Assembly: GCA_030418545.1 (NCBI GenBank)
Contig: QAIB01000001.1
Span: 1,139,672-1,203,671, forward strand
Direction: 5' to 3'
Source of the DNA: Xenophilus aerolatus
GTDB taxonomy: Bacteria > Pseudomonadota > Gammaproteobacteria > Burkholderiales > Burkholderiaceae_C
DNA length: 64,000 nt
Positions 55,453 through 63,562 of this stretch are shown piece by piece. Both the position numbers and the translations under genes were made by a program. Each line of letters begins with the position of its first letter. Position 1 is the first letter of the stretch. The notes under the pieces are model-generated. The model was not told the DNA's origin. It saw only the letters and a list, made by a program, of their open reading frames with translations, and ran no database searches.

Positions 55453-57110
55453 AAGTACTGCACAAGGCGGCGCTGATCGGCGTCGCCCTCGCGCTCTACT
55501 CCACCGCCGCATCGGCCCAGCTCACCAACCAGGGGATGCTTGACCAGGTAGTGACGGACTTCGCCTCAGCGGCGAGTTCCTGGCAGGTCGCCGTGATGAA
55601 TGCGGCCATGTTCTTGTTCTGGACGCTGGGCACAATCTCGCTGGTCATCACGTTCGGCTTCATGGCGCTGCGCAAGGCCGACATTGGCGAGTTCTTCGCC
55701 GAGTTCATCAGGTTCATCCTGTTCTTCGGCTTCTTCCTCTGGCTGCTGCGCTACGGCCCGACCTTTGCCGGCTCGATCATTCGATCACTGCGCCAGCTCG
55801 GGGAACAGGCTTCTGGCGTGTCCTCGGTGACACCCTCGGGCATCGTGGATGTGGGGTTCCTGATCTTGAAACAGGCCCTTGCCAACCTGTCGGCCTTCTC
55901 GCCTGTCGATAGCGTCATTGGTGTGGCCTTGAGCCTCGGCATCCTGATCCTGCTGACCATCGTTGCCGTGAATATGTTGCTGCTGCTCGTGTCGAGCTGG
56001 ATTTTGATGTACGCGGGCATCTTTTTCCTGGGGTTCGGTGGCTCGCGTTGGACGTCCGACATGGCGATCAACTACTACAAGACCGTGCTGGGTGTGGCCG
56101 TGCAGATCATGACGATGGTGCTCCTGGTCGGCATCGGGAATGATCTGCTTACCAGCTTCTACGCCAGGATGAACACCGGCACGCTGAACTTTGAAGAGCT
56201 GGGCGTTATGCTGGTTTTCTGCGTGGCGCTGCTCATGCTGGTCAATCGTGTGCCCCCTCTGGTCGCCGGCATCATCACCGGCTCGGGTATCGGCGGCGCG
56301 GGTGGCATCGGCAACTTCGGCGCAGGTGCTGCCATTGGTGCGGCTATGGGCGCGGCGAGCATGGCCGCCGGTGCGGCAAGCGTGGCCGGCGCGGCCGTGA
56401 TGGGTGGTGCGGCCTCGGCCGCCGGCGGCATGTCGGCGATCAAGGCAGCGTTCGAGAAAGCAGGGTCTAGCGCAGGCGGTGAATCGGGCGGAATGCCCAT
56501 GCTCGGCGGTGGCTCCGACTCCGGTAGCGATGCAGGCTCGTTTGCGCAAGCTGCTGGCTTTGGTGGCGGGTCAAGCTCAGGTGCGGGCACCACTACACCA
56601 CTTGCACAGGCCGCCGGTTTCGGCAGCAGCTCGGGCAGCGGTGCCAGCGGCTCAGGTGGAAGCAATGGGCAGCAGCCCGGTAAATCGGGTGGAGGTTCCA
56701 GCTCGAAGGGTGGCGACGAAGCCGGCAGCAAGAAAGCCCAGCAAGGCGGCCAGCAGGCCGCACCAGGCAGCACCGGCCCCGGCTTGCTGGCCTCGGCCGC
56801 ATCGGCGCTTGGCACGGCGGGCCGCGTGACAGCCGACGCCGGCGCGAACCTGATGCAAGGCGTCGGAGAGGTTGCGAAGGCCAAGGCCGTCAGCATCCGC
56901 GACGCCGCCGCCGAGCGCATCGCCGACACCACCGGCGGGAAGATCGCGGCGGCGATCAGGGCGAGCGCGGAGAGCGACCAGGCCGGCGCTGTCGAGGCGG
57001 TGCCGACATTCGGTGGCAACAACCTGGCAGGGGCCGATTCGGCCGCTGCCGATCCTGATGATGAAGTGGCCGCGTTCGCCAACCGCGAGCACGGTAAATC
57101 GGAGGCGTGA
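55449..57110 (+). CDS. trbL: Conjugal transfer protein TrbL (VirB6-like)
   Basis: A 553 aa inner-membrane channel subunit. The signal-like leader (ending ASAQ) and at least five membrane helices (about 40-260) are clear. The C-terminal half (about 280-553) is Gly/Ser/Ala-rich and repeats a short motif (SFAQAAGFGGG, TPLAQAAGFGSSS). Length is close to the family (RK2 528 aa). Without the other Trb proteins it cannot form a transfer pore here. Confidence 0.88.
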   Translation: MKVLHKAALIGVALALYSTAASAQLTNQGMLDQVVTDFASAASSWQVAVMNAAMFLFWTLGTISLVITFGFMALRKADIGEFFAEFIRFILFFGFFLWLLRYGPTFAGSIIRSLRQLGEQASGVSSVTPSGIVDVGFLILKQALANLSAFSPVDSVIGVALSLGILILLTIVAVNMLLLLVSSWILMYAGIFFLGFGGSRWTSDMAINYYKTVLGVAVQIMTMVLLVGIGNDLLTSFYARMNTGTLNFEELGVMLVFCVALLMLVNRVPPLVAGIITGSGIGGAGGIGNFGAGAAIGAAMGAASMAAGAASVAGAAVMGGAASAAGGMSAIKAAFEKAGSSAGGESGGMPMLGGGSDSGSDAGSFAQAAGFGGGSSSGAGTTTPLAQAAGFGSSSGSGASGSGGSNGQQPGKSGGGSSSKGGDEAGSKKAQQGGQQAAPGSTGPGLLASAASALGTAGRVTADAGANLMQGVGEVAKAKAVSIRDAAAERIADTTGGKIAAAIRASAESDQAGAVEAVPTFGGNNLAGADSAAADPDDEVAAFANREHGKSEA

Positions 57111-57112
57111 CT

Positions 57113-57370
57113 ATGAAACGTAGTGGCTTTTTCGACTGCTTGGCGCTCGACCAGGTGCAGCGGCTGGCAGTGGAGTTTGAGCAGCCTGGCGATCAATCAA
57201 CCGAGCTTGATGCAGCGGCGGAAGTTTCGGCCTTTGTTGATCGCTCTGCTCCGTCTGCCATCGAGGCCACCAGGCCGGCGGCCAGGTCATCGAGCAACAG
57301 CTACAGCGGCAGCAACAGGAACACGCCGCTAGCAGAAGCTGCCGGCTTCTACAGCAGCGGCCAGCGGTAA
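57113..57370 (+). CDS. Small protein sharing the TrbL tail motif
   Basis: An 85 aa frame with a GGAGGCG ribosome site, MKRSGFFDCLALDQVQRLAVE. Its C-terminus, NTPLAEAAGFYSSGQR, repeats the motif TPLAQAAGF seen twice in the TrbL tail. It lies 2 bp after trbL. Function unknown; possibly a partner that docks through the same motif. Confidence 0.6.
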   Translation: MKRSGFFDCLALDQVQRLAVEFEQPGDQSTELDAAAEVSAFVDRSAPSAIEATRPAARSSSNSYSGSNRNTPLAEAAGFYSSGQR

Positions 57371-57433
57371 AGCGCGCCGGCCGGCGTGGGGCCGGCCGAC
57401 ACTTCCACAACCCACCTGATAGAGAGGTGAATC

Positions 57434-57667
57434 ATGGCAACCCTGAATCCTACCAACGCAATCGCAACCCAGGCAGTTCATCATGCGGCCGCGCAACTCG
57501 CCGCCCTGGACTGGATCGACCAGGACGCGGCGCGGCAACTCTCACCGATGGCTGAGGCCGTCGCCAATATGTTCATGGTGCTGTACTACCAGGCCGAGAC
57601 GGGCCGAGCCACGCGGGACGATTTCCGCCAGGCCCTGGATGCGGTGCGGCAGTCACTCGCCGCGTAG
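57434..57667 (+). CDS. Small helical hypothetical protein
   Basis: A 77 aa helical protein (AAAQLAALDWIDQDAARQLSPMAEAVANMFMVLYYQ) preceded by AGAGAGG. No family is recognised. It ends the trb run and is followed by a terminator. Confidence 0.55.
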   Translation: MATLNPTNAIATQAVHHAAAQLAALDWIDQDAARQLSPMAEAVANMFMVLYYQAETGRATRDDFRQALDAVRQSLAA

Positions 57668-57686
57668 GCTCGCGCACCAGGAACAG

Positions 57687-57717
57687 CAAGGGCGGCCGGT
57701 GGCCGCCCTTGTCGTTT
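57687..57717 (+). terminator. Terminator at the end of the tra/trb run
   Basis: An 11-bp stem CAAGGGCGGCC / GGCCGCCCTTG with a GGT loop followed by TCGTTTT. Confidence 0.8.
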
Positions 57718-57888
57718 TCGGGCCTGCATCGCTGGAAGCGACGATGCGCGCCGGCGTGCTCGAGCATCGTCAGATCGAGCGATGACGGCCGCCCTGCGCC
57801 TTCCCCTTGGCGTGGATCTCGCCTCGTCATTTCCGGCGATGAGATCCACCTGCAGCACCGCCAGAAATGGCGATGCTGGCCAGCTTCG

Positions 57889-58242
57889 CTATTTGATGCC
57901 GTGCATGGCCCGCGCACGTGCCGCAACTTCGCGGGCGTGCTCGATATAGGCCGGGTCGGCAGTAGCTTCAGCGTCGACCAGGAACGCGGCTATGGCTTCG
58001 ACGGTTTGCAAGTCCTCGGGCAGCAGCTCCCGGCCAACGGCCGGGGCATCCACCCATTCGCGCTGCTCCGGCGGCAATGGACACGGGCCGGATGCTTCGG
58101 CTTCGGCTTCGGCCTGCAGTTCATCAAGCGTGTAGCGCAGCCGGTCCGCCGAGACGGCGCGGGCCGGGTCGGCTTTCAGCGCGTCATGGGCCGGGCCGGC
58201 CTTCTCATGCAGCCAGGTTGCCAGGTTCTTCGGGTCAATCAT
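57889..58242 (-). CDS. Hypothetical protein, second gene of an HTH-led pair
   Basis: A 117 aa acidic helical protein (MIDPKNLATWLHEKAGPAHDAL ... VEAIAAFLVDAEATADPAYIEHAREVAARARA). It overlaps the upstream HTH gene by ATGA. It does not resemble RelE, HigB or PIN toxins. It may be the partner in an unrecognised toxin-antitoxin or regulatory pair. Confidence 0.6.
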   Translation of the reverse strand: MIDPKNLATWLHEKAGPAHDALKADPARAVSADRLRYTLDELQAEAEAEASGPCPLPPEQREWVDAPAVGRELLPEDLQTVEAIAAFLVDAEATADPAYIEHAREVAARARAMHGIK

Positions 58243-58604
58243 CGGCCGGCCTCATCGAGCAGCGCCGCCAAGCGTTCCAGGTCATCGACCGAATACCCAC
58301 GGAAGCGGCCGGCCAGCAGCTCGCCCAGCTCGGCCAGCGTCAATCCAAGAGCCGCCGCCGCTTGGTCGTTCGACAACTGCCGCGCCGTGATGGCCTGGCT
58401 GATCTTGGTTACGAGCGTGGCCTTGGCCTGCATTTCGTCGGCGTCAGGGCGGCCCAGGTCGGCATAGACGTTCGTGCTGCCTTCATCAAATTCCGGCGTG
58501 TCGTCGGCGTTCAGGTCGGCGAACAGGGCTTCGACGGAATCGAACCGCTTCAAGCCGCCCCGTCGGGCTTCTTCAATTGCTTCCTCGGTTTCCTTCTTGC
58601 CCAT
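58239..58604 (-). CDS. XRE-type HTH protein (HigA-like antitoxin or regulator)
   Basis: A 121 aa protein. An N-terminal acidic part is followed by a XRE HTH (KISQAITARQLSNDQAAAALGLTLAELGELLAGRFRGYSVDDLERLAAL, about 65-115). This form is typical of antitoxins whose toxin gene normally precedes them; here no RelE-like toxin is present and the partner follows instead. The start at 58604 (MGKKETEEAIEE) is preferred to one at 58667 inside the promoter region. Confidence 0.75.
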   Translation of the reverse strand: MGKKETEEAIEEARRGGLKRFDSVEALFADLNADDTPEFDEGSTNVYADLGRPDADEMQAKATLVTKISQAITARQLSNDQAAAALGLTLAELGELLAGRFRGYSVDDLERLAALLDEAGR

Positions 58605-58659
58605 CGCATACCTCACGCTGATTGTCTTACCTGGCTTATTGAAGCTGTCACATTGAGCT

Positions 58660-58694
58660 AGGCGCATATAGATTGCACTTTATTAAATGCGCCT
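58660..58694. promoter_or_regulatory. Inverted repeat between the HTH gene and kleE
   Basis: AGGCGCAT (58660-58667) and ATGCGCCT (58687-58694) flank an AT-rich centre (ATAGATTGCACTTTATTAA). It lies in the 137-bp divergent promoter region and is a candidate operator for the HTH protein. Confidence 0.5.
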
Positions 58695-58741
58695 GCCGGG
58701 CTATAGTGGGCGCACTTAGGTATACCCAAACGCGCCTATCC

Positions 58742-59071
58742 ATGTCCAATGTCATCAAGTTCCCCAAGAAGGTCGAGCAGCCCGCCGCGCCCGAGCCGGT
58801 GAAGCCGGCCCCAGCTTCCGTGCCTGGCGTTCAGAAGGTTGATGGTCATGGGCTGCTGGCCGGCCTGGTCAAGTTCGTATGGATGGCGACGGTACTGGTC
58901 TGGCCGATCTTCAGATGGATGGTGTCCCTTGAGGTGCTGTTCCAACTCCTGCGGATGTTTTACCACTGGCGCACGCCGGGCGTGCATGCCGGCTGGACGT
59001 TCCTGCTGCACTTCGCCGCGCTGACCGCGCTCACCTACTTTGTCTCCGTCTACAAGCCGAAGGGGCTTTGA
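58742..59071 (+). CDS. kleE: KleE-like IncP stable-inheritance protein
   Basis: A 109 aa protein starting MSNVIKFPKKVEQP, as in IncP KleE proteins, then a Pro linker and two hydrophobic segments (FVWMATVLVWPIFRWMV and TFLLHFAALTALTYFVSVY). KleE belongs to the kil/kle accessory loci of IncP plasmids. It lies 1 bp before the resolvase gene. Confidence 0.75.
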   Translation: MSNVIKFPKKVEQPAAPEPVKPAPASVPGVQKVDGHGLLAGLVKFVWMATVLVWPIFRWMVSLEVLFQLLRMFYHWRTPGVHAGWTFLLHFAALTALTYFVSVYKPKGL

Positions 59072-59072
59072 C

Positions 59073-59789
59073 ATGAATGCCAGCCCAATGATGGCGCGGG
59101 TCTATCTGCGTGTCAGCACGGACGCGCAGGATTTGGAGCGCCAAGAGGGGATCATCACCGTCGCGAAGGCTGCTGGGTACTACGTCGCCGGCATCTACCG
59201 CGAGAAGGCATCCGGCGCGCGCGCCGACCGGCCCGAGCTGCTGCGCATGGTGGCCGATCTGCAATCGGGCGAGGTGATCATTGTCGAGAAGATCGACCGA
59301 ATCAGCCGCCTGCCGCTGCCCGAGGCCGAGCGCCTGGTGGCCTCGATCCGGGCCAAAGGCGCACGCCTAGCCGTCCCCGGCGTGGTCGATCTATCCGACC
59401 TGGCGGCCGAGGCCAAGGGCGTTGCCAAAATCGTTCTGGAGGCCGTCCAGGACATGCTTTTGAAGCTGGCCCTTCAGATGGCCCGTGACGACTACGAAGA
59501 CAGGCGCGAACGCCAGCGCCAAGGCATCGAGCTGGCGAAGGACGCCGGCAAGTATCGGGGCCGCCGCGCTGACCCGAAGCGCCATGCCCAGGTTGTCGCG
59601 CTGCGCAAGTCCGGCCACAGCATCACCCGGACGGCCGAACTGGCCGGGTGCAGCCCATCCCAAGTGAAACGGATATGGGCAGTCGAAGTGAGCCAGGCCG
59701 AGGCGGTGCGCATGGGGGCCTTCCGCGAGGACGCATTGACCGAGGCTGACGCGATGGCGGCTGCCGATCAGGAGGGTACGAAGGTATGA
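59073..59789 (+). CDS. Serine recombinase (resolvase)
   Basis: A 238 aa small serine recombinase with catalytic S15 in VYLRVSTDAQDLERQ, the EKIDRISRLPLPEAERL stretch, and a C-terminal HTH (ALRKSGHSITRTAELAGCSPSQVKRIW). It likely resolves multimers of the element at a nearby res site. Together with the overlapping hypothetical gene it stands directly upstream of the Tn402-type insertion. Its counterpart in related elements has been called resG. Confidence 0.88.
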   Translation: MNASPMMARVYLRVSTDAQDLERQEGIITVAKAAGYYVAGIYREKASGARADRPELLRMVADLQSGEVIIVEKIDRISRLPLPEAERLVASIRAKGARLAVPGVVDLSDLAAEAKGVAKIVLEAVQDMLLKLALQMARDDYEDRRERQRQGIELAKDAGKYRGRRADPKRHAQVVALRKSGHSITRTAELAGCSPSQVKRIWAVEVSQAEAVRMGAFREDALTEADAMAAADQEGTKV

Positions 59790-60088
59790 GAAACGGACAC
59801 TACTCCTTGCCACCGCTCCGTCCCGAGCTGCAAGCAGCGTGTGAGGAGATGAACGCCAAGGAAGATTATTTCGCCTATGCCGTGTGCCGCACCCATGACG
59901 GCCAAGCGTGGGAGGTGAACTACCGGATGGGCGGCATGTGTTTCGCGCTCGACGGCCAGTATCTCGACCGCGACGAGGCAATGGCCGCCGGCGCGGCCTG
60001 GTTGCTGGAGCAGCTCAACCGTGAGCCGACCGACGATGAGATGGCCTACCGGCGACTATGGGAAAGCCAGAAGGCTTTAATGCTCTGA
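59786..60088 (+). CDS. Hypothetical protein after the resolvase
   Basis: A 100 aa protein overlapping the resolvase by ATGA (MRNGHYSLPPLRPELQAACEEMNAKED ... AWLLEQLNREPTDDEMAYRRLWESQK). No domain recognised. Coupled to the resolvase gene. Confidence 0.6.
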   Translation: MRNGHYSLPPLRPELQAACEEMNAKEDYFAYAVCRTHDGQAWEVNYRMGGMCFALDGQYLDRDEAMAAGAAWLLEQLNREPTDDEMAYRRLWESQKALML

Positions 60089-60150
60089 TCGACGTCAGAT
60101 CGTTGTTCATAAAACGGTGGTTTTCTAGACACTCCGTAGTGTGCCGTTTT

Positions 60151-60175
60151 TGTCATTTTCAGAAGACGACTGCAC
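60151..60175. repeat. Tn402 terminal inverted repeat, tni end (IRt)
   Basis: The 25-bp end begins TGTCATTTTCAGAAGACGAC and ends TGCAC. Further TniA-binding-type repeats follow within 100 bp (around 60205-60232, TCAGAAGTGATCTGCACC-like). The outer flank ends CCGTTTT, so a 5-bp target duplication would be GTTTT if the other copy is present beyond IRi. Confidence 0.9.
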
Positions 60176-60291
60176 CAGTTGATTGGGCGTAATGGCTGTT
60201 GTGCAGCCAGCTCCTGACAGTTCAATATCAGAAGTGATCTGCACCAATCTCGACTATGCTCAATACTCGTGTGCACCAAAGCGAGGTGAGC

Positions 60292-61971
60292 ATGGCGACG
60301 GACACCCCACGGATTCCAGAACAAGGCGTGGCCACTCTGCCTGATGAGGCTTGGGAGCGTGCGCGCCGTCGTGCGGAGATCATCAGTCCGTTGGCGCAGT
60401 CGGAGACGGTCGGGCACGAAGCGGCCGATATGGCGGCTCAGGCGCTGGGCTTGTCTCGGCGCCAGGTATACGTTCTGATCCGGCGTGCCCGGCAAGGCAG
60501 CGGCCTCGTGACGGATCTGGTGCCCGGCCAGTCCGGTGGAGGTAAAGGTAAGGGGCGCTTGCCGGAACCGGTCGAGCGCGTCATCCACGAGCTACTGCAA
60601 AAGCGGTTCCTGACCAAGCAGAAGCGCAGCCTAGCGGCCTTTCACCGCGAAGTCACTCAGGTGTGCAAGGCTCAAAAACTGCGAGTGCCGGCGCGCAATA
60701 CCGTGGCCTTACGGATCGCTAGCCTTGACCCGCGCAAGGTCATCCGCCGGCGGGAAGGCCAGGATGCCGCTCGTGACCTACAAGGTGTGGGCGGCGAGCC
60801 TCCTGCCGTGACCGCGCCGCTGGAGCAGGTGCAGATAGACCATACGGTCATCGACCTGATCGTGGTCGATGACCGCGACCGGCAACCTATTGGCCGCCCG
60901 TACCTGACCCTCGCCATCGACGTGTTCACCCGCTGCGTGCTCGGCATGGTCGTCACGCTGGAAGCGCCGTCTGCCGTTTCGGTTGGCCTGTGCCTCGTGC
61001 ATGTCGCCTGCGACAAGCGCCCTTGGCTGGAAGGACTGAACGTGGAAATGGATTGGCAGATGAGCGGCAAGCCCTTGCTGCTCTACCTAGACAACGCGGC
61101 CGAGTTCAAGAGCGAGGCCCTGCGCCGGGGTTGCGAGCAGCATGGCATCCGGCTGGACTATCGCCCGCTGGGACAGCCGCACTATGGCGGCATCGTGGAA
61201 CGGATCATCGGCACGGCGATGCAGATGATTCACGACGAACTGCCGGGAACGACCTTCTCCAACCCTGACCAGCGCGGCGACTACGATTCCGAAAACAAGG
61301 CCGCCCTGACGCTGCGCGAGCTAGAGCGCTGGCTCACATTGGCGGTCGGCACCTACCACGGTTCGGTGCACAACGGCCTGCTCCAACCGCCGGCCGCGCG
61401 CTGGGCCGAGGCCGTGGCGCGTGTCGGCGTACCGGCCGTCGTCACACGCGCTACTTCGTTCCTGGTCGATTTTCTGCCGATCCTCCGGCGCACGCTGACC
61501 CGCACCGGCTTTGTCATCGACCACATCCACTACTACGCCGATGCGCTCAAGCCGTGGATTGCGCGGCGTGAACGCTGGCCGTCCTTTCTGATCCGGCGCG
61601 ATCCGCGCGACATCAGCCGTATCTGGGTCCTGGAACCGGAGGGACAGCATTACCTGGAAATTCCCTACCGTACCTTGTCGCATCCGGCTGTCACCCTCTG
61701 GGAACAACGGCAGGCGCTGGCGAAACTGCGGCAGCAAGGGCGCGAACAGGTGGATGAGTCGGCGCTGTTCCGCATGATCGGCCAGATGCGTGAGATTGTG
61801 ACCAGCGCGCAGAAGGCCACACGCAAGGCGCGGCGTGACGCGGATCGCCGCCAGCACCTCAAGACATCAGCTCGGCCGGACAAGCCCGTTCCGCCGGATA
61901 CGGATATTGCCGACCCGCAGGCAGACAACTTGCCACCCGCCAAACCGTTCGACCAGATTGAGGAGTGGTAG
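60292..61971 (+). CDS. tniA: Transposase TniA (Tn402/Tn5053 family, DDE)
   Basis: A 559 aa DDE transposase, the standard length. Catalytic acids are D183 (QIDHTVID), D267 (LYLDNAAEF) and E303 (GIVERIIG). The N-terminal HTH (AAQALGLSRRQVYVLIRRAR) precedes the catalytic core, and a C-terminal Mu-type domain follows. It is intact. The ATG at 60292 gives the known MATDTPRIPEQG start; an upstream ATG at 60256 lies in the end-repeat region. Confidence 0.97.
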   Translation: MATDTPRIPEQGVATLPDEAWERARRRAEIISPLAQSETVGHEAADMAAQALGLSRRQVYVLIRRARQGSGLVTDLVPGQSGGGKGKGRLPEPVERVIHELLQKRFLTKQKRSLAAFHREVTQVCKAQKLRVPARNTVALRIASLDPRKVIRRREGQDAARDLQGVGGEPPAVTAPLEQVQIDHTVIDLIVVDDRDRQPIGRPYLTLAIDVFTRCVLGMVVTLEAPSAVSVGLCLVHVACDKRPWLEGLNVEMDWQMSGKPLLLYLDNAAEFKSEALRRGCEQHGIRLDYRPLGQPHYGGIVERIIGTAMQMIHDELPGTTFSNPDQRGDYDSENKAALTLRELERWLTLAVGTYHGSVHNGLLQPPAARWAEAVARVGVPAVVTRATSFLVDFLPILRRTLTRTGFVIDHIHYYADALKPWIARRERWPSFLIRRDPRDISRIWVLEPEGQHYLEIPYRTLSHPAVTLWEQRQALAKLRQQGREQVDESALFRMIGQMREIVTSAQKATRKARRDADRRQHLKTSARPDKPVPPDTDIADPQADNLPPAKPFDQIEEW

Positions 61972-61973
61972 CC

Positions 61974-62966
61974 GTGGACGAATATCCCATCATCGACCTG
62001 TCCCACCTGCTGCCGGCGGCCCAGGGCTTGGCCCGTCTTCCGGCGGACGAGCGCATCCAGCGCCTTCGCGCCGACCGCTGGATCGGCTATCCGCGCGCAG
62101 TCGAGGCGCTGAACCGGCTGGAAGCCCTTTATGCGTGGCCAAACAAGCAACGCATGCCCAACCTGCTGCTGGTTGGCCCGACCAACAATGGCAAGTCGAT
62201 GATCGTCGAGAAGTTCCGCCGCACCCACCCGGCCAGCTCCGACGCCGACCAGGAGCACATCCCGGTGTTGGTCGTGCAGATGCCGTCCGAGCCGTCCGTG
62301 ATCCGCTTCTACGTCGCGCTGCTCGCCGCGATGGGCGCGCCGCTGCGCCCACGCCCACGGTTGCCGGAAATGGAGCAACTGGCTCTGGCACTGCTGCGCA
62401 AGGTCGGCGTGCGCATGCTGGTGATCGACGAGCTGCACAACGTGCTGGCCGGCAACAGCGTCAACCGCCGGGAATTCCTCAACCTGCTGCGCTTCCTCGG
62501 CAACGAACTGCGCATCCCGTTGGTTGGGGTAGGCACGCGCGACGCCTACCTAGCCATCCGCTCCGATGACCAGTTGGAAAATCGCTTCGAGCCGATGATG
62601 CTGCCGGTATGGGAGGCCAACGACGATTGCTGCTCACTGCTGGCCAGCTTCGCCGCTTCGCTCCCGCTGCGCCGGCCTTCCCCAATTGCCACGCTGGACA
62701 TGGCTCGCTACCTGCTCACACGCAGCGAGGGCACCATAGGGGAACTGGCGCACTTGCTGATGGCGGCGGCCATCGTCGCCGTGGAGAGCGGCGAGGAAGC
62801 GATCAACCATCGCACACTCAGCATGGCCTGTCGACAACCTCTCGCGCAACCAAGACATCGCGGTCGGACTGCAAGTGATCTTGAAGCCACGGGCCCGTCC
62901 CACCCCGACATGGACCTCGATGCCCGAACGGACGTTAGATTTCGAGTTCTAGGCGTTCTGCGATGA
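61974..62966 (+). pseudogene. tniB: Truncated transposition ATPase TniB (tniB-delta)
   Basis: The AAA ATPase that helps TniA capture target DNA. Walker A is GPTNNGKSM and Walker B is MLVIDELHNVL. The GTG at 61974 (MDEYPIIDLSHLL) is used. Homology to TniB ends at about codon 285 (NHRTLSMA, 62828), where 3'-CS sequence joins, so the last 45 or so codons to the TAG at 62966 are foreign. This is the usual truncation in class 1 integrons that keep tni remnants. Confidence 0.9.
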
Positions 62967-63435
62967 AGGTTGGATCCCAGCCGGGATTGAAAGTGTCGAC
63001 GTGGGTGAATCCGAGCCGCTCGTATAGGCCACGCAGGTTCGGGTGGCAGTCGAGCCGCAGCTTGGCGCACCCCTGCGTTCGCGCGGCATGGCGGCAAGCC
63101 TCGATCAGCGCGGAGCTGACACCCCGGCCCGCATGTGTCCGTCGCACCGCGAGCTTGTGCAGATATGCGGCCTCCCCCTTGAGGGCGTCGGGCCAGAACT
63201 CGGGATCCTCGGCCGACAAGGTGCAACAGCCGACGATGCCGTCGCTGCAACTCGCGACTAGGAGCTCGGATCTCAGGACGAAGGTCTCCGCGAATGTCCG
63301 GTCGATCCGCGCGACGTCCCAGGCGGGCGTTCCCTTGGCGGACATCCACGCCGCAGCGTCGTGCATCAGCCGCACAACCTCGTCGATATCACCCGAGCAG
63401 GCGACCCGAACGTTCGGAGGCTCCTCGCTGTCCAT
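62935..63435 (-). CDS. GNAT acetyltransferase, integron 3'-CS orf5
   Basis: A 166 aa GNAT-fold protein with the acetyl-CoA loop VRRTHAGRGVSSALIEACRHAA, matching orf5 of the class 1 integron 3'-conserved segment. Substrate unknown and not linked to resistance. It is 127 bp downstream of sul1 on the same strand. Confidence 0.95.
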   Translation of the reverse strand: MDSEEPPNVRVACSGDIDEVVRLMHDAAAWMSAKGTPAWDVARIDRTFAETFVLRSELLVASCSDGIVGCCTLSAEDPEFWPDALKGEAAYLHKLAVRRTHAGRGVSSALIEACRHAARTQGCAKLRLDCHPNLRGLYERLGFTHVDTFNPGWDPTFIAERLELEI

Positions 63436-63562
63436 TCGCTCCCCTGGCGCGGTATGAACCGCCGCCTCATAGTGCAGTTTGATCCTGACGAGCCCAGCAT
63501 GTCTGCGCCCACCTTCGCGGAACCTGACCAGGGTCCGCTAGCGGGCGGCCGGAAGGTGAATG

